Source of the DNA: Chamaesiphon sp. 336R_metabinner_41 | Lineage (GTDB): Bacteria > Cyanobacteriota > Cyanobacteriia > Cyanobacteriales > Chamaesiphonaceae | NCBI GenBank assembly: GCA_025359915.1 | Contig: JANYDE010000111.1 | Span: 1 to 37,023 of the forward strand | DNA length: 37,023 nucleotides | Reading direction: 5' to 3' | Shown here: piece after piece, positions 24,761 to 34,600 of the stretch | How the letters are laid out: each line of letters opens with the position of its first letter | Numbering within the stretch: position 1 is the first letter of the stretch | Made by a program: the position numbers and the translations under genes | Notes under the pieces: generated by a model | What the model was told of the DNA's origin: nothing | The model's database searches: none | What the model saw: the letters and a program-made list of their open reading frames with translations, nothing else

Positions 24761-25285
24761 TTAGAACGGTTCTAGATCCTGGACTAGTCGATCCCATCGG
24801 TCTTTTTCTGTTCCCAATTCCTCAAGCTGTTCGATTTGACCCAATTCCTCCCGCCGCCAGATTTCGTGTCGGTACCACGAGGATTTCAATTTACAGTAGA
24901 AATATTCCGGTATTTCTTCAAATCCAAACTTGTGCTGCCAAGCCCGACTACGCTCGTTACAAATATGGTAGCCACACCGTAGATCTCTGACCCCCTCCGC
25001 GTACAAGCTATTTGTGGCACTGGCAACCATCGCGGTGGCGATGCCCGTCCTTTGATGATTGGGCTTCACCAACAGCAAATCTAGTTCTACCCTAGAGTGT
25101 TTATTCTCGACAAATAAGGCTAGACCGATGATTTGAGTGCTATTTCGATCCAGTGCCATTCTCGAAACTGGATGAGGCTTGCCACGCACCCCTTGAAAAT
25201 AGTTGGTGATGTTCTTGCGAGCATGGGTACGGAACGAGTCCAATGACCAGTCACAAAATTCTACCGAATCTTCAAATGCCTCCAA
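24761..25285 (-). CDS. GNAT-family acetyltransferase
   Basis: The 174-residue protein has the GNAT fold. The acetyl-CoA motif A is VKPNHQRTGIATAMV (QRTGIA, about 75-90), preceded by the strand RVELDLLLV. The last third (YHICNERSRAWQHKFGFEEI) is motif B, with the usual NxxxxxxxxKFGF ending. The C-terminal tail, YRHEIWRREELGQIEQLEEL, is a helix seen in cyanobacterial relatives. The only start in frame before the stop upstream is a TTG at 25285; an ATG at 25300 in another frame is soon closed, so a few N-terminal residues may have been lost through a small frameshift. The substrate is unknown. It may be cargo, or a toxin-like acetylase; no antitoxin partner is seen. Confidence 0.78.
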   Translation of the reverse strand: MEAFEDSVEFCDWSLDSFRTHARKNITNYFQGVRGKPHPVSRMALDRNSTQIIGLALFVENKHSRVELDLLLVKPNHQRTGIATAMVASATNSLYAEGVRDLRCGYHICNERSRAWQHKFGFEEIPEYFYCKLKSSWYRHEIWRREELGQIEQLEELGTEKDRWDRLVQDLEPF

Positions 25286-25395
25286 GGTTCGTCATATAGA
25301 ACATTGTTACTATTCTATCGGACAAGCGTGACGATCGGTTTTTGATACCAAAACTAGCATGTCGAGAAAAGATTTTCCCCTCATGAAAATTGGGC

Positions 25396-25506
25396 AATAT
25401 CAGTATTTGCTTACTGATTATTTTAAAGTAATCAGTAAGCAAATACTGATATTATTACTGACTAATGTGTGAATATCAGTATTTATTTGGGTCAGTAAGT
25501 ACTGAC
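25396..25506. repeat. Centromere-like (parS) palindromes upstream of parA
   Basis: A perfect 25-bp inverted repeat (25396-25420 and 25429-25453, 8-base loop) is built from ATCAGTA and TACTGAT. It is followed by more TACTGA/TCAGTA boxes and by GTCAGTAAGTACTGAC (25491-25506), a palindrome with a 2-base centre. The same TCAGTAAGTACTGA appears inside the downstream gene at 26276-26289. This is a likely binding site of the ribbon-helix-helix partner, acting as centromere and operator. Confidence 0.65.
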
Positions 25507-25565
25507 TAAGCTAAAATAGATAATAGTCCAATCCTATTGCTAGGTGCTAATTGCATCCGATCGTT

Positions 25566-26204
25566 ATGCCTGTAATTGGAGTGTGTAATCAAAAAGGAGG
25601 GAGCGGTAAAAGTTCGACTGCCGTTCATTTAGCCCGCTGGCTTCAGTCTCAATCTGATTCGGTTTTTGTAATTGATAGTGACGGACAACGTACTTCATCA
25701 CTGTGGTTGAGTAATCTATTGCAGCCAATTCCGGTGGAAATCATTCCCGATCCAAATGAATTACTCGAACGTTTGCCGAATCTAGCGACTGAACATCAAT
25801 GGTTGATTGTTGATGCACCAGGGACTTTAGCTGAAGCGACTAGAGCGATCGTGTTGTGGAGTGATTTGGTACTGATTCCCTGTCAACCCACTGGAGTCGA
25901 TCTCGCTAGTGCTTCTGATACCGTGCGGTTGATCAAGCAAGCGCGGGCAATTCGCAAAGGAGAGCCAAAAGCGGCGATTTTTTTGAATCGGGCGGTAAAA
26001 GGAACTCGACTGAAACAGGAAGCTTTTACTGTTCTCAAAGCAGTGCCGGATATTAATGTTCTGGGCGAGGTGATCCATCAACGTCAGATTATTGCTGATG
26101 CTTTCGGGCAGGGGGCGACTGTCTTCGATCTCGGTGGAGATGCTGCCAAAGACGCTCAGAAGGAATATTCCAGATTGTTTACAACTATATTGAAGTCATT
26201 ATGA
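25566..26204 (+). CDS. parA: ParA-type partition ATPase
   Basis: This Walker-type ATPase moves plasmid copies over the nucleoid. The start at ATG 25566 (MPVIGVCNQKGGSGKSS) gives 212 residues; a TTG at 25551 is possible. The deviant Walker A is KGGSGKSS (10-17) with signature Lys10 and Lys15. The A' motif FVIDSDGQRTSSLWL and Walker B WLIVDAPG follow. It lacks an N-terminal DNA-binding domain, so it is a type Ib ParA like those paired with small ribbon-helix-helix partners. Its stop overlaps the next gene (ATGA). The palindromes at 25396-25506 lie directly upstream. A second, actin-type partition operon is at 8936-10608 on the same plasmid. Confidence 0.88.
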   Translation: MPVIGVCNQKGGSGKSSTAVHLARWLQSQSDSVFVIDSDGQRTSSLWLSNLLQPIPVEIIPDPNELLERLPNLATEHQWLIVDAPGTLAEATRAIVLWSDLVLIPCQPTGVDLASASDTVRLIKQARAIRKGEPKAAIFLNRAVKGTRLKQEAFTVLKAVPDINVLGEVIHQRQIIADAFGQGATVFDLGGDAAKDAQKEYSRLFTTILKSL

Positions 26205-26560
26205 CCAACAAGCGAAAATCATTGACTGCTGATGTGATGCAGCAATTTATGAAAGATCCCGATGCTGTCAGTAGTTCAGTAAGTACTGAAGTCAGTACTG
26301 ATAAATTAGCAGAAGTAAGTACTGAAGTCAGTACCGATCCACTGGAATCGATCGAGGAGTCAAGTCTGACGGCTGATGTGATTGAGATGTTTAAAAGCAA
26401 TCAGAAGGAGGCAACGACGAGATTTACCGTCGATTTACCTAAGTCTCGACATCAACGGTTTGCGATCGTCTCGAAGCAACTCAATACTAATATGAGTAGT
26501 CTGGCACGAGTGTTGATTGAGAAGTTCCTCGATGAAGTCGAACGCGATCGATTATTGTAA
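26201..26560 (+). CDS. ParG/CopG-like ribbon-helix-helix partner of ParA
   Basis: The 119-residue protein ends in a ribbon-helix-helix domain (about 72-117: TTRFTVDLPKSRHQRFAIVS, then LNTNMSSLARVLIEKFLDE) that would bind the palindromes upstream of parA. The N-terminal part is flexible and repetitive. SLTADVMQQFM (7-17) recurs as SLTADVIEMF (54-63), and between them is the repeat VSTEVSTD (twice, about 28-46). Such a tail in ParG stimulates the ATPase. The DNA that encodes the repeat carries the same TCAGTAAGTACTGA boxes as the parA promoter, so the gene may contain extra partition sites. It overlaps the parA stop by four bases. Confidence 0.78.
   Translation: MTNKRKSLTADVMQQFMKDPDAVSSSVSTEVSTDKLAEVSTEVSTDPLESIEESSLTADVIEMFKSNQKEATTRFTVDLPKSRHQRFAIVSKQLNTNMSSLARVLIEKFLDEVERDRLL
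26276..26335. repeat. Intragenic copies of the partition boxes
   Basis: TCAGTAAGTACTGA (26276-26289), the perfect palindrome TCAGTACTGA (26292-26301), and GTAAGTACTGAAGTCAGTAC (26315-26334) lie within the ribbon-helix-helix gene and encode VSTEVSTD twice. They match the boxes at 25491-25506. Whether selection kept the protein repeat or the DNA repeat cannot be told from one sequence. Confidence 0.6.
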
Positions 26561-26783
26561 TTTAGACTTCTATTCCCAACTCAGTAGTGAGAAAGTATGT
26601 ATTTTGAAACTTTGCCACGTCAAAAGTTAATTACTGTAGTAGATGGAGAAAATTTGAGTTGTGGGATAGAAATTTTCTTTATTATCCTGACAGAGGTATG
26701 TCCCCTGAGTATATAGTCTTATCCCTCTCCAAGAGCCTGCATAAAAGAGTTTGAGGATGGTAAGTACCTAGTAGGCTATCCAT

Positions 26784-29700
26784 ATGTTCAAGAATTGGTT
26801 TCTAATTGCTGGAGTCTCCTGTGGGGTAGGATTTGGATCGACTTTTCTGATTAGTCGAAATTTACAACAGTCTGCATGGGCGGGTTTAGGAACAGTTCCG
26901 GCAGTTGCGGCTAGTCTAACGATCCTATCCCGTCAGCGTCAGGAAGAGATCGAGCGTCAGGTAGCTAAATCGAGATTGAGCTTAGATGATTTGCAACGCG
27001 AAGAGCAACTTGTCAAAGAGCAATTACAAATTAGAAAGAGTAGCTGTCAAAAGATTATCGTAGGGGGACAGGAGTTACAAACAGCATTCACTCAACTGAA
27101 ACAAGATGTAAATCGATATCGAGAGGAACAAGCAGGATTAGAAAGAGAAATAAATTCTTTAGTGCTGCAAAGGCAGGCACAAGAGTCCTCGTTAGTTAGA
27201 TTAGATGCAAAGGTTGTCGCTCGACAGAATAACTTACAGACAACTCAGGCAGAATTAGCTCTGATTCAAACTCAAAGGCAATCAGCAATCGATTCAGCTA
27301 AACAATCAAATTTAGAACTCCAGAGCGTTCGCGAGAAAATACGCCAATATTCTGTTACTAAGGAACAACTAGGGTTTCAACTTACCGATTTACAGAATCA
27401 AGCACAAAGTTTACAAACTAAACTAGTAAATAGAGAAGTCGATCTCAGGGGGATTGAGTACCATATTCTCCAAATGGAGGAGCGGCGCGATCGAGTTGCG
27501 ATCGCGATTGTAGATCTGGATGGATCGTTGGAGCAGAAACAATCTCTATTGCAGGATATAGACCGAGATCGGCAACAACAACAAGCATTAATACAAGAAA
27601 TATCAGACCTACTGTTGGAAAAGCAGGATCGGGAAGTCTTACTTGGTGAATTGGTGGTAAATATTACCGTCAAGCAAAATATTATATTTGAATTAGATAC
27701 TGAAGTTAGCGAAGGACAGGCTAATTTAGACAGGATATCTATTGACTTAGTTCAGATTGAAGCACAAAGACAATCCGCGATCGATTTAGCGCAGCGATCT
27801 GAGTTAACACTCGCCAATATCCAGGAAGAGATAAGTAACCACTGCATTAATAAAGAAAAGATAGCGGCTGAAATTGCTGAGTTACAGAATCGAGGAGAAA
27901 ATCTAGAAGCCGAAATAGTCACACAGAAAATCAATCTAACCGAATTACAGGAACAGATATCCGCGCTGCAAGAGCAACTCTCGATCGAAATAGAGCCTCA
28001 ACAACACTTATCTAATCCAGAGCCAATCCTAGATCCCGATCTAGGAAATCAGAATAAAGATCTAGATCTTCATCTAGATGAATCGGAAGAGATCGAAAAT
28101 ACCAGGCAACATCGAAATTGCCGAAGTTTATATTCTAGTCATGAATTAGTCGATCGCCGTCAAGGTTTTATGAATCCTCAATACACGAAAAAAATATGGC
28201 AAGAGCAAATCCTACCATTTTGGTTAGATCGAGATAAGCCCATAGGTCACAAATTTCTCGGTCATGTGAATATTCCTCGTAGTCAAAGCGATGAATTAAT
28301 CGCTCTCGTTGGTGAGAACTTACGACGATTGGATGGAATCACAGAACGAAAAACTAGAATTTTTAATAGTTTAGATCAAGATTGGATTAAGATTTTTACC
28401 TTTGCTGTGTCTGAATATGCTTATTACTATTCTGACGATCTGTTTTGGGAAGGATTATGCAATCGCTGGGAAATATCATCAAATCAAACTGTAAATACTG
28501 CTCTACGGCAGATCGCAAAAAAGGGGATTAAATTACTCGGTTTGGTTGAGGCTCCAAATGGTTATAAATATGTTTCTACCTTGTGGCTTCAAAGTTGCAT
28601 CCCTTCTCAAAATTTAGACCAATTTGCTCAATTGTTGAAAGAATTAGCCGAGCGGTATGGATGGGATTATTTAGCAGAAAATTCAGTTGAAAATCTGACA
28701 GAGAAAATCTTATACTTGTACAATCACAAATATCCTCAAGGTGGAACTTTATCTCATTTATTTAAGTATCAAGAACCAATATCAGGTAGAATTATTCAGG
28801 GAATAGCAAAAATTGCTAGAAAATTAGAAGCTAATCAACTTTCACCTACAATATTAGAAGATGAAAGACAACGAGATAGTATTATAGGCAATCTTTCTCT
28901 AGATGAGGGATTCTTTCTTCGAGACTGGGAAGCGATCGTTAAAATACTGACACCTAAAGAAAATAATAGCCGTTGCCAAAATATTGATAAAAAAGAGAAA
29001 GAGAACGATCTCAGCTTACATCTAGATATTGAAGATTCTAGAAATATTCAGTTGATCTTACCAGAACAAAGTCTTTGGGATAATGAATGGGAAAATCACA
29101 GAGGTAGTGAATGCAAGATATCTGAAGCTGGATGGGAAGGGAATATTCCTATGAAAGGGAGTTTGGAAATTCCTGAACTCACAATCGATATAAATCAAGT
29201 CAGTCAGGAATACATTGTTTTATTAAAAAACGATCGTGGTGATTCTATCCATACATGGTTTTGTGAAGGGATAGATGAGGAATTGCCCTGTTTAATTTTC
29301 GACGCATTTTCAGGAGAATATTTTCCGCTTAACTTAGATAATCCGATAATTATCGGTGTAGGACAGATTATTTGTTTTACTCCGAAAGAAATAACGATCG
29401 TATTTGATGAAGGAATTCAATCGATCGATAATTGTATCCCCTGTAGTCTCAAAGGTTGGAAAGGTATTGAGATGAGATTGGGTGGAGCCAGCGGATGTAT
29501 ATCGATTCAATCTGACGATAAAACTATCGATAGAACAATTGACTGGCAATTGCAAGAAAATGACACACCCCGCCTGATCGGAATCAAATCAAACTGGAGA
29601 AAATCGATATATCTAGAAGTACCTATCCTTTGTCTACCACCTATTCAGCAATCTTTACAGGTTGATATTAAAATTCAAGATGCTGAATCTAAGAGCGAAC

Positions 29701-30692
29701 TCTGTTCTAACAGTTATACTTTCCCCGCTAGTTTAAAATGGTTTGAGCAATCTCTCGAACAATGGATTGACAAGCCTGGTAACTATCGAATGAGTATTTC
29801 TAGCGATAACATAAACTGGAGTCAGAAATTTACTGTGATTGAAAAATATAGTACTTTAGTTATCTCTGAAATACCCAAACCACAAATTTATATTAAAGAG
29901 CGAATTGTAGATGTTGAGAAATTACCGTTAAGTTATAAATCTTCCCATGAATTCGATGCTCAAATCATGGAAATTCGAGGATTGTGGAATTTAGAGCAAG
30001 TTAGTTTGATTATGACTAACGGGACTGATGGAGATATTTGTCATTATACTCAAGCCGATCGAGAGGGTAATTTAAAAATTAGCTTATCTGAGTTATCAGA
30101 ATTTTGGGACAAGTCTGCCGATTATTACTCCTTGAGTTATCAACGCTGTGGTTACGATAGACAATCTTTAATTGAAGCAAAATTAAGCCTTAATAAGTTT
30201 GAGTGGCTCTGGATAGACGGAGAATTGACAATTTCTGGATTAAAACCAGATCGTCCATACGATCTATCTTGCTGGAATTTACTCTTACCTAATCGAGAGG
30301 CTAAGAAACTTCCACTACCTCTAGCAACAAATGAACGAGATACGCTCTCTGTCGATATTAATTTACCTACTGGTATCTACTACCTGCGACTGCTGAATGT
30401 TCAAGAGAAAGTAGAAGCAAAACTAGGATTTCATTGTATTGGGGCAAGAAACGAGCTGCCCGAAGCAGCCTTAGATGATGAATACTTAGAAAATTACTGT
30501 TTTACGATTTTAGGTGATGAATCTGTAGAAGATTTTCAAAAGGCAGCGGAGAAATTAGATATTTGCTTTGATGTCGATCTAGTTAAAGGTGCGATCGACA
30601 GCCTGAAAGCATCTGAAAACCATGTGTTGCCAGAATGGTTGAATAAACAAGGATTAATTATTAAATTAGATACTTTGGTTGATTTGAATTAA
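26784..30692 (+). CDS. Membrane-anchored coiled-coil protein with beta-rich C-terminus, candidate defence component
   Basis: This 1302-residue protein belongs to no family I can name. Two hydrophobic segments (about 4-24 and 30-48) should anchor the N-terminus in the membrane. Residues about 50-400 are an almost unbroken Gln/Glu/Leu-rich coiled coil with repeats such as LALIQTQRQSAIDSAKQSNL and LVQIEAQRQSAIDLAQRSEL. An acidic linker follows (about 405-440). Residues about 449-725 are an alpha-helical domain (WLDRDKPIGHKFLGHVNIP; WIKIFTFAVSEYAYYYSDDL). Residues about 792-1240 are beta-rich, probably several immunoglobulin-like modules. It is the first gene of the operon with a 311-aa protein and a DUF1998 helicase. 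A sensor or scaffold role at the membrane is inference. The ribosome binding site is weak and the start less certain. Confidence 0.6.
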   Translation: MFKNWFLIAGVSCGVGFGSTFLISRNLQQSAWAGLGTVPAVAASLTILSRQRQEEIERQVAKSRLSLDDLQREEQLVKEQLQIRKSSCQKIIVGGQELQTAFTQLKQDVNRYREEQAGLEREINSLVLQRQAQESSLVRLDAKVVARQNNLQTTQAELALIQTQRQSAIDSAKQSNLELQSVREKIRQYSVTKEQLGFQLTDLQNQAQSLQTKLVNREVDLRGIEYHILQMEERRDRVAIAIVDLDGSLEQKQSLLQDIDRDRQQQQALIQEISDLLLEKQDREVLLGELVVNITVKQNIIFELDTEVSEGQANLDRISIDLVQIEAQRQSAIDLAQRSELTLANIQEEISNHCINKEKIAAEIAELQNRGENLEAEIVTQKINLTELQEQISALQEQLSIEIEPQQHLSNPEPILDPDLGNQNKDLDLHLDESEEIENTRQHRNCRSLYSSHELVDRRQGFMNPQYTKKIWQEQILPFWLDRDKPIGHKFLGHVNIPRSQSDELIALVGENLRRLDGITERKTRIFNSLDQDWIKIFTFAVSEYAYYYSDDLFWEGLCNRWEISSNQTVNTALRQIAKKGIKLLGLVEAPNGYKYVSTLWLQSCIPSQNLDQFAQLLKELAERYGWDYLAENSVENLTEKILYLYNHKYPQGGTLSHLFKYQEPISGRIIQGIAKIARKLEANQLSPTILEDERQRDSIIGNLSLDEGFFLRDWEAIVKILTPKENNSRCQNIDKKEKENDLSLHLDIEDSRNIQLILPEQSLWDNEWENHRGSECKISEAGWEGNIPMKGSLEIPELTIDINQVSQEYIVLLKNDRGDSIHTWFCEGIDEELPCLIFDAFSGEYFPLNLDNPIIIGVGQIICFTPKEITIVFDEGIQSIDNCIPCSLKGWKGIEMRLGGASGCISIQSDDKTIDRTIDWQLQENDTPRLIGIKSNWRKSIYLEVPILCLPPIQQSLQVDIKIQDAESKSELCSNSYTFPASLKWFEQSLEQWIDKPGNYRMSISSDNINWSQKFTVIEKYSTLVISEIPKPQIYIKERIVDVEKLPLSYKSSHEFDAQIMEIRGLWNLEQVSLIMTNGTDGDICHYTQADREGNLKISLSELSEFWDKSADYYSLSYQRCGYDRQSLIEAKLSLNKFEWLWIDGELTISGLKPDRPYDLSCWNLLLPNREAKKLPLPLATNERDTLSVDINLPTGIYYLRLLNVQEKVEAKLGFHCIGARNELPEAALDDEYLENYCFTILGDESVEDFQKAAEKLDICFDVDLVKGAIDSLKASENHVLPEWLNKQGLIIKLDTLVDLN

Positions 30693-30731
30693 AGACCAGA
30701 ATAGATCCAATTCAAAATAGGAGTATAGGCA

Positions 30732-31667
30732 ATGCTATCAAATTCAATTATAAATTTATTTAGTAATCATCGCGATCCAAAAAAACAGGATAGACCAAAT
30801 ACTTTAAATAAAACACAGATTATTAAACTATTGAGAGAAAGTGTATCACCCGATCGTGAACTATCGAATTTACAGGAAGAAATTTGTCAAGCTTTACAAG
30901 AGTTAGAAGCTCAAGGTGAAATCTTAGCAAGTAAAGGTAATTATTATTGCATCGCTCCACCTACTCTCTTGGCAAACTCGCGGGAAGATGTAGCAGGAGT
31001 AAGATTTCGAGGCGATCGAGCTTATCTTTCAGTAGCTCATGAACGTCTAAACTCCAGGAATCAGAATCGAGATGAAGTCAAGATTCATCCAAGAATTAGG
31101 ACATTCGATCGTATTCAAGCAAAACTCGATCCAATCGGGATTCGGTTGCTGACTGCTGAAGATTTGATTCAGTGTCTACCATCTCCGCAGAAACCTCCTG
31201 AGTATGTGTTGAGATGCCCCACAACTTTTCCCGATTCGTCTGATGGTGAATTGTTCGGTTATGAGCCAGTACCCAATACTCTTCAGGAAGATCGCTGGCA
31301 ACCTGTTATTGTCAGCCAAGTATCGACATTAGCCGATCCCAGCATCTTAAAACTCTCCAAAGATCGATATCATCGGAACGATCGCTATTTTTACTGGAAA
31401 GGCAATAAAGTGTATGAATTAGATCGAGATGTAGCAGTTTTAGCGATGTTTGATAAAGATCGGAAAACAAATTTCCCTCTAAGGGTTATTTGGCATACTT
31501 CAGAGGGAAAACTAGACTTAGGAGATATTTATCTGCCCCTTGCATACATGAGGTATTTATGGCAGTTATCTGTGGAAACCGAGCAATATCGAGTTCGCTT
31601 TGTACCTGCCATGTCTAGATCGCTTATCGAACCTGTTTTTCAAAGATTAGGATGCCTGCGAAGATGA
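30732..31667 (+). CDS. Middle gene of the helicase operon, unknown
   Basis: The 311-residue protein has no family I recognise. Residues about 25-75 look like a winged helix (TLNKTQIIKLLRESVS; LQEEICQALQELEAQGEILA; KGNYYCIAPP), suggesting nucleic-acid or protein binding. The rest is mixed alpha/beta with a possible WYL/SH3-like strand pattern (RYFYWKGNKVYELDRDVAVL; LRVIWHTSEGKLDLG). AGGAG precedes the ATG at 30732. It lies 39 bases after the coiled-coil gene and its stop overlaps the helicase start (ATGA), so the three products are very likely made together and act together. Confidence 0.65.
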   Translation: MLSNSIINLFSNHRDPKKQDRPNTLNKTQIIKLLRESVSPDRELSNLQEEICQALQELEAQGEILASKGNYYCIAPPTLLANSREDVAGVRFRGDRAYLSVAHERLNSRNQNRDEVKIHPRIRTFDRIQAKLDPIGIRLLTAEDLIQCLPSPQKPPEYVLRCPTTFPDSSDGELFGYEPVPNTLQEDRWQPVIVSQVSTLADPSILKLSKDRYHRNDRYFYWKGNKVYELDRDVAVLAMFDKDRKTNFPLRVIWHTSEGKLDLGDIYLPLAYMRYLWQLSVETEQYRVRFVPAMSRSLIEPVFQRLGCLRR

Positions 31668-34600
31668 ACCCAAAATCCAGTAAATATCTCGATCCAATTA
31701 AAGCAGTCACTCAACCGCGCGAAGATTTGATTCGCTATCTCCTCACGGCTTATCCTCTGCGCGATCGCCATTTACGTTATGGCTTGAAGAAATTACTGGA
31801 ACAACAGGGAAATATCTGGCAAGAACCCTATTTAGAAGGCTCCCAACCCTATCGATCGACTACTACTGTCGCGAAACTAGTTACTGATGGTGTACTTCAT
31901 CCAGAAATGGAGAATATATTCACGCCTAGCGATCGAGCTTTATACGAACACCAAGAAAAAGCTGTCAAAGCTGTAATTCAAGATCGCTCGAACATCGTCG
32001 TAGCAACAGGTACGGGTTCGGGTAAAACTGAGTGTTTCCTCTTACCCATGTTCGATACCTTGCTGCGGGAAGAGGAGAATCTATTTATCCCTGGGGTACG
32101 GGTGGTGATTTTGTACCCGATGAATGCTCTCGTCAACGATCAAGTTAAGCGGTTGCGAAAATTGCTCTGTAAGCAAAAGAAGAGTAAAATTCGCTTTGGT
32201 TTCTATACCAGTAGAACAGAAACCGACGAGAAAAAAGCCAGAGAAATGCTGGCAGAAGAGTTATCTGCATATGAAGATAAAGAGCTTGATGAATTATTTA
32301 GTAAAGGCGATCTCATTCCTACTAATCGGGATGAAAAAGTTGCAGCAGCGATCGAGAACGTTCTAAGAATACAATCAGTCTCTAGAAACGAAATTCAAGC
32401 AGAGCCACCCCATATCTTGGTGACTAACTACTCCATGCTGGAGCATATGTTAATTCGCCCGACGGAGCGTAAAAAAGTATTTGAGGCTTCTAAGAACGTC
32501 TTTAAAATGCTGGTTGTAGATGAAGCCCATAGCTATAATGGTTCGACAGGTAGTGAAGTCGCTATGCTGCTAGAGCGGTTGAAAGTTGCCGTAGGGATAG
32601 AGGAAAAGGGAAAGGTGCGCTGTATTGCTACCAGTGCAAGTTTAGGCGATGAATCGGTAGATGATGAAGTTAAAAAGTTCGCTAAAGATTTTTTTAGCGA
32701 ACAATTCGATCGAGTAATTCGAGGCGATCGAGAGCCTGCGCTCGAAAGAATGGGCGAACCTTATTTATTACCCTCCGAATATACCGCACAAAAGATATTA
32801 ACTGCCCTTAGTAATTTAGACTTACCCAGTCTTGACGACGAGCTTAATGTCTGGGTAGAACGACTCCGAGGTTTTATTCCTGCCGAACACCTAGAAACAG
32901 CAAAGAATCAAGTCAATGGAGATATCCATAAACTCTTGTGGCTTGCACTAAAACAACATCCCCTAGTACATCGATTAATCTATATTCTCAGTCGGAAGCC
33001 AGAACCTTGGGGAGTAATTACTAAATCGGCAGAACTTTGGGGATTAAGTTTACCTACAGACAGCGATGGTAATGTTGATGACAAGGAAGCTCAAACAGCC
33101 CTAGCTCGTTTATTACAGTTAGGGACGATGGCTCGTCAGCGTGATGATGATTTACCACTTCTACCTGTGAAAATTCATCTTCTCTTTCGCAGTCTAGAGG
33201 GACTATATGCTTGTGTTAATCCTCAGTGTTGTGGTGCAGAAACCGATCCTGAATATGCAGATAAACCGCGTCGATACGGTCGTCTTTATTTGAATGAAAA
33301 GAAAAATTGTGAAGATTGCAGTTCACCTGTTTTAGAATTAGGTAGTTGTTCTCAATGCGGACAAGGATACTCATTCACCCAAATTAATAATAATAGTGGG
33401 AAATTAGAATCTCTACCGCGATCGTATCAAGGATTGAAAGACAATAAAAATATCTACACTCTCACTTCTGGTAACTTACATAGCATCACCGAAGAAGATG
33501 AAATCGGCGAAGGTGAAGAAGAAAAATCTTCCACAGCCCAAACTATGATTTTGAGCGATCGAGATGGTTGGATCGGGATAGCTGCGAAAAAAGACTTCAA
33601 CTCAAAAGATCGAGTAGAAGGAGAATTTCATTTGGCCTGGCATCGCCATAAAAATGATAAAGACTCAAATGGATGCTATTTACCAAAATGTGCGGCTTGT
33701 GGTGTTAGACCGACTCGTGCCCAAACTATTAATCGCTTTGTCACCTATACTGACGAACCTTTGCAAATCGCGATCGATAGTTTATTCGAGCTATTACCAG
33801 AAGCCGAACGCAAAAATGGAGAAGCATCCGAGCGGAAGTTATTAACTTTTTCTGACGGTCGTCAAGATGCGGCATTTTTTGCTTCTGACTATCAACGTAA
33901 CTCAACTGAAAAAGTTTATCGCCAAATGCTATGGCAATCATTTCAAGCAGCAAAAGGTGATGATGGTGTTGTCACAGTTAAAAAATTAACCGAGCGGTTA
34001 AAATTAATTTTTGTAGAAACATCCATTCCTCATCCAGACCGAACTTCTGCTGACAATTACAAGAGCTATCGGCAAGAAGATGAACAGAGTTTTAATAACA
34101 AAAGAGACTGTGAAGATAAAGCTGAAAAACGAGCCAAAGAAATCTTAGTGCGAGAGTTTGCGCTACCTTTTAATCGTCGATCTACTTTTGAAGCTTATAC
34201 CCTACTAGCTTGCCATCTTGACTTGTCTGACGATCGCCTATTTGAATCCATATCTAACAAGTTTAGTATATCCACCGCCGAAGCGCGTATTTTCATAACT
34301 GTTGTAACCGATATTATTCGTCGAACTGGAATCGTTAGCGTTGAAGGATCGTCCAATTATTTTCCTGAAACTGGCGGTGTAGAAGGAACACGACCAGAAA
34401 TGATCGATACTCAAGGAAAATCCAAGAATTACCTATTTTTAGAAAAGGGAGAAACTGAGAGAAAAAGATATGAAGATTCGCCTTCATTTATACCCAAATG
34501 GAAAAAAGATGGTGAAGTAAGTCAAGCACAAAATAGGCTAGGGTGGTATTACCATCAATTCTTTGGCGATCGATTCCCAACCAGAGAAGATTTTATCTGG

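Noticed and set aside
24676-24990. 104-codon plus-strand frame
   Set aside because: It is the complement of the GNAT gene's C-terminal half and has no initiation signal of its own.
26201-26560. ParB of the classical HTH type
   Set aside because: The protein is too short and has a C-terminal ribbon-helix-helix pattern instead of the ParB N-terminal nuclease-like domain.
26784-30692. SMC or RecN-type coiled-coil ATPase
   Set aside because: There is no Walker A or ABC signature, and the N-terminus is made of membrane segments.
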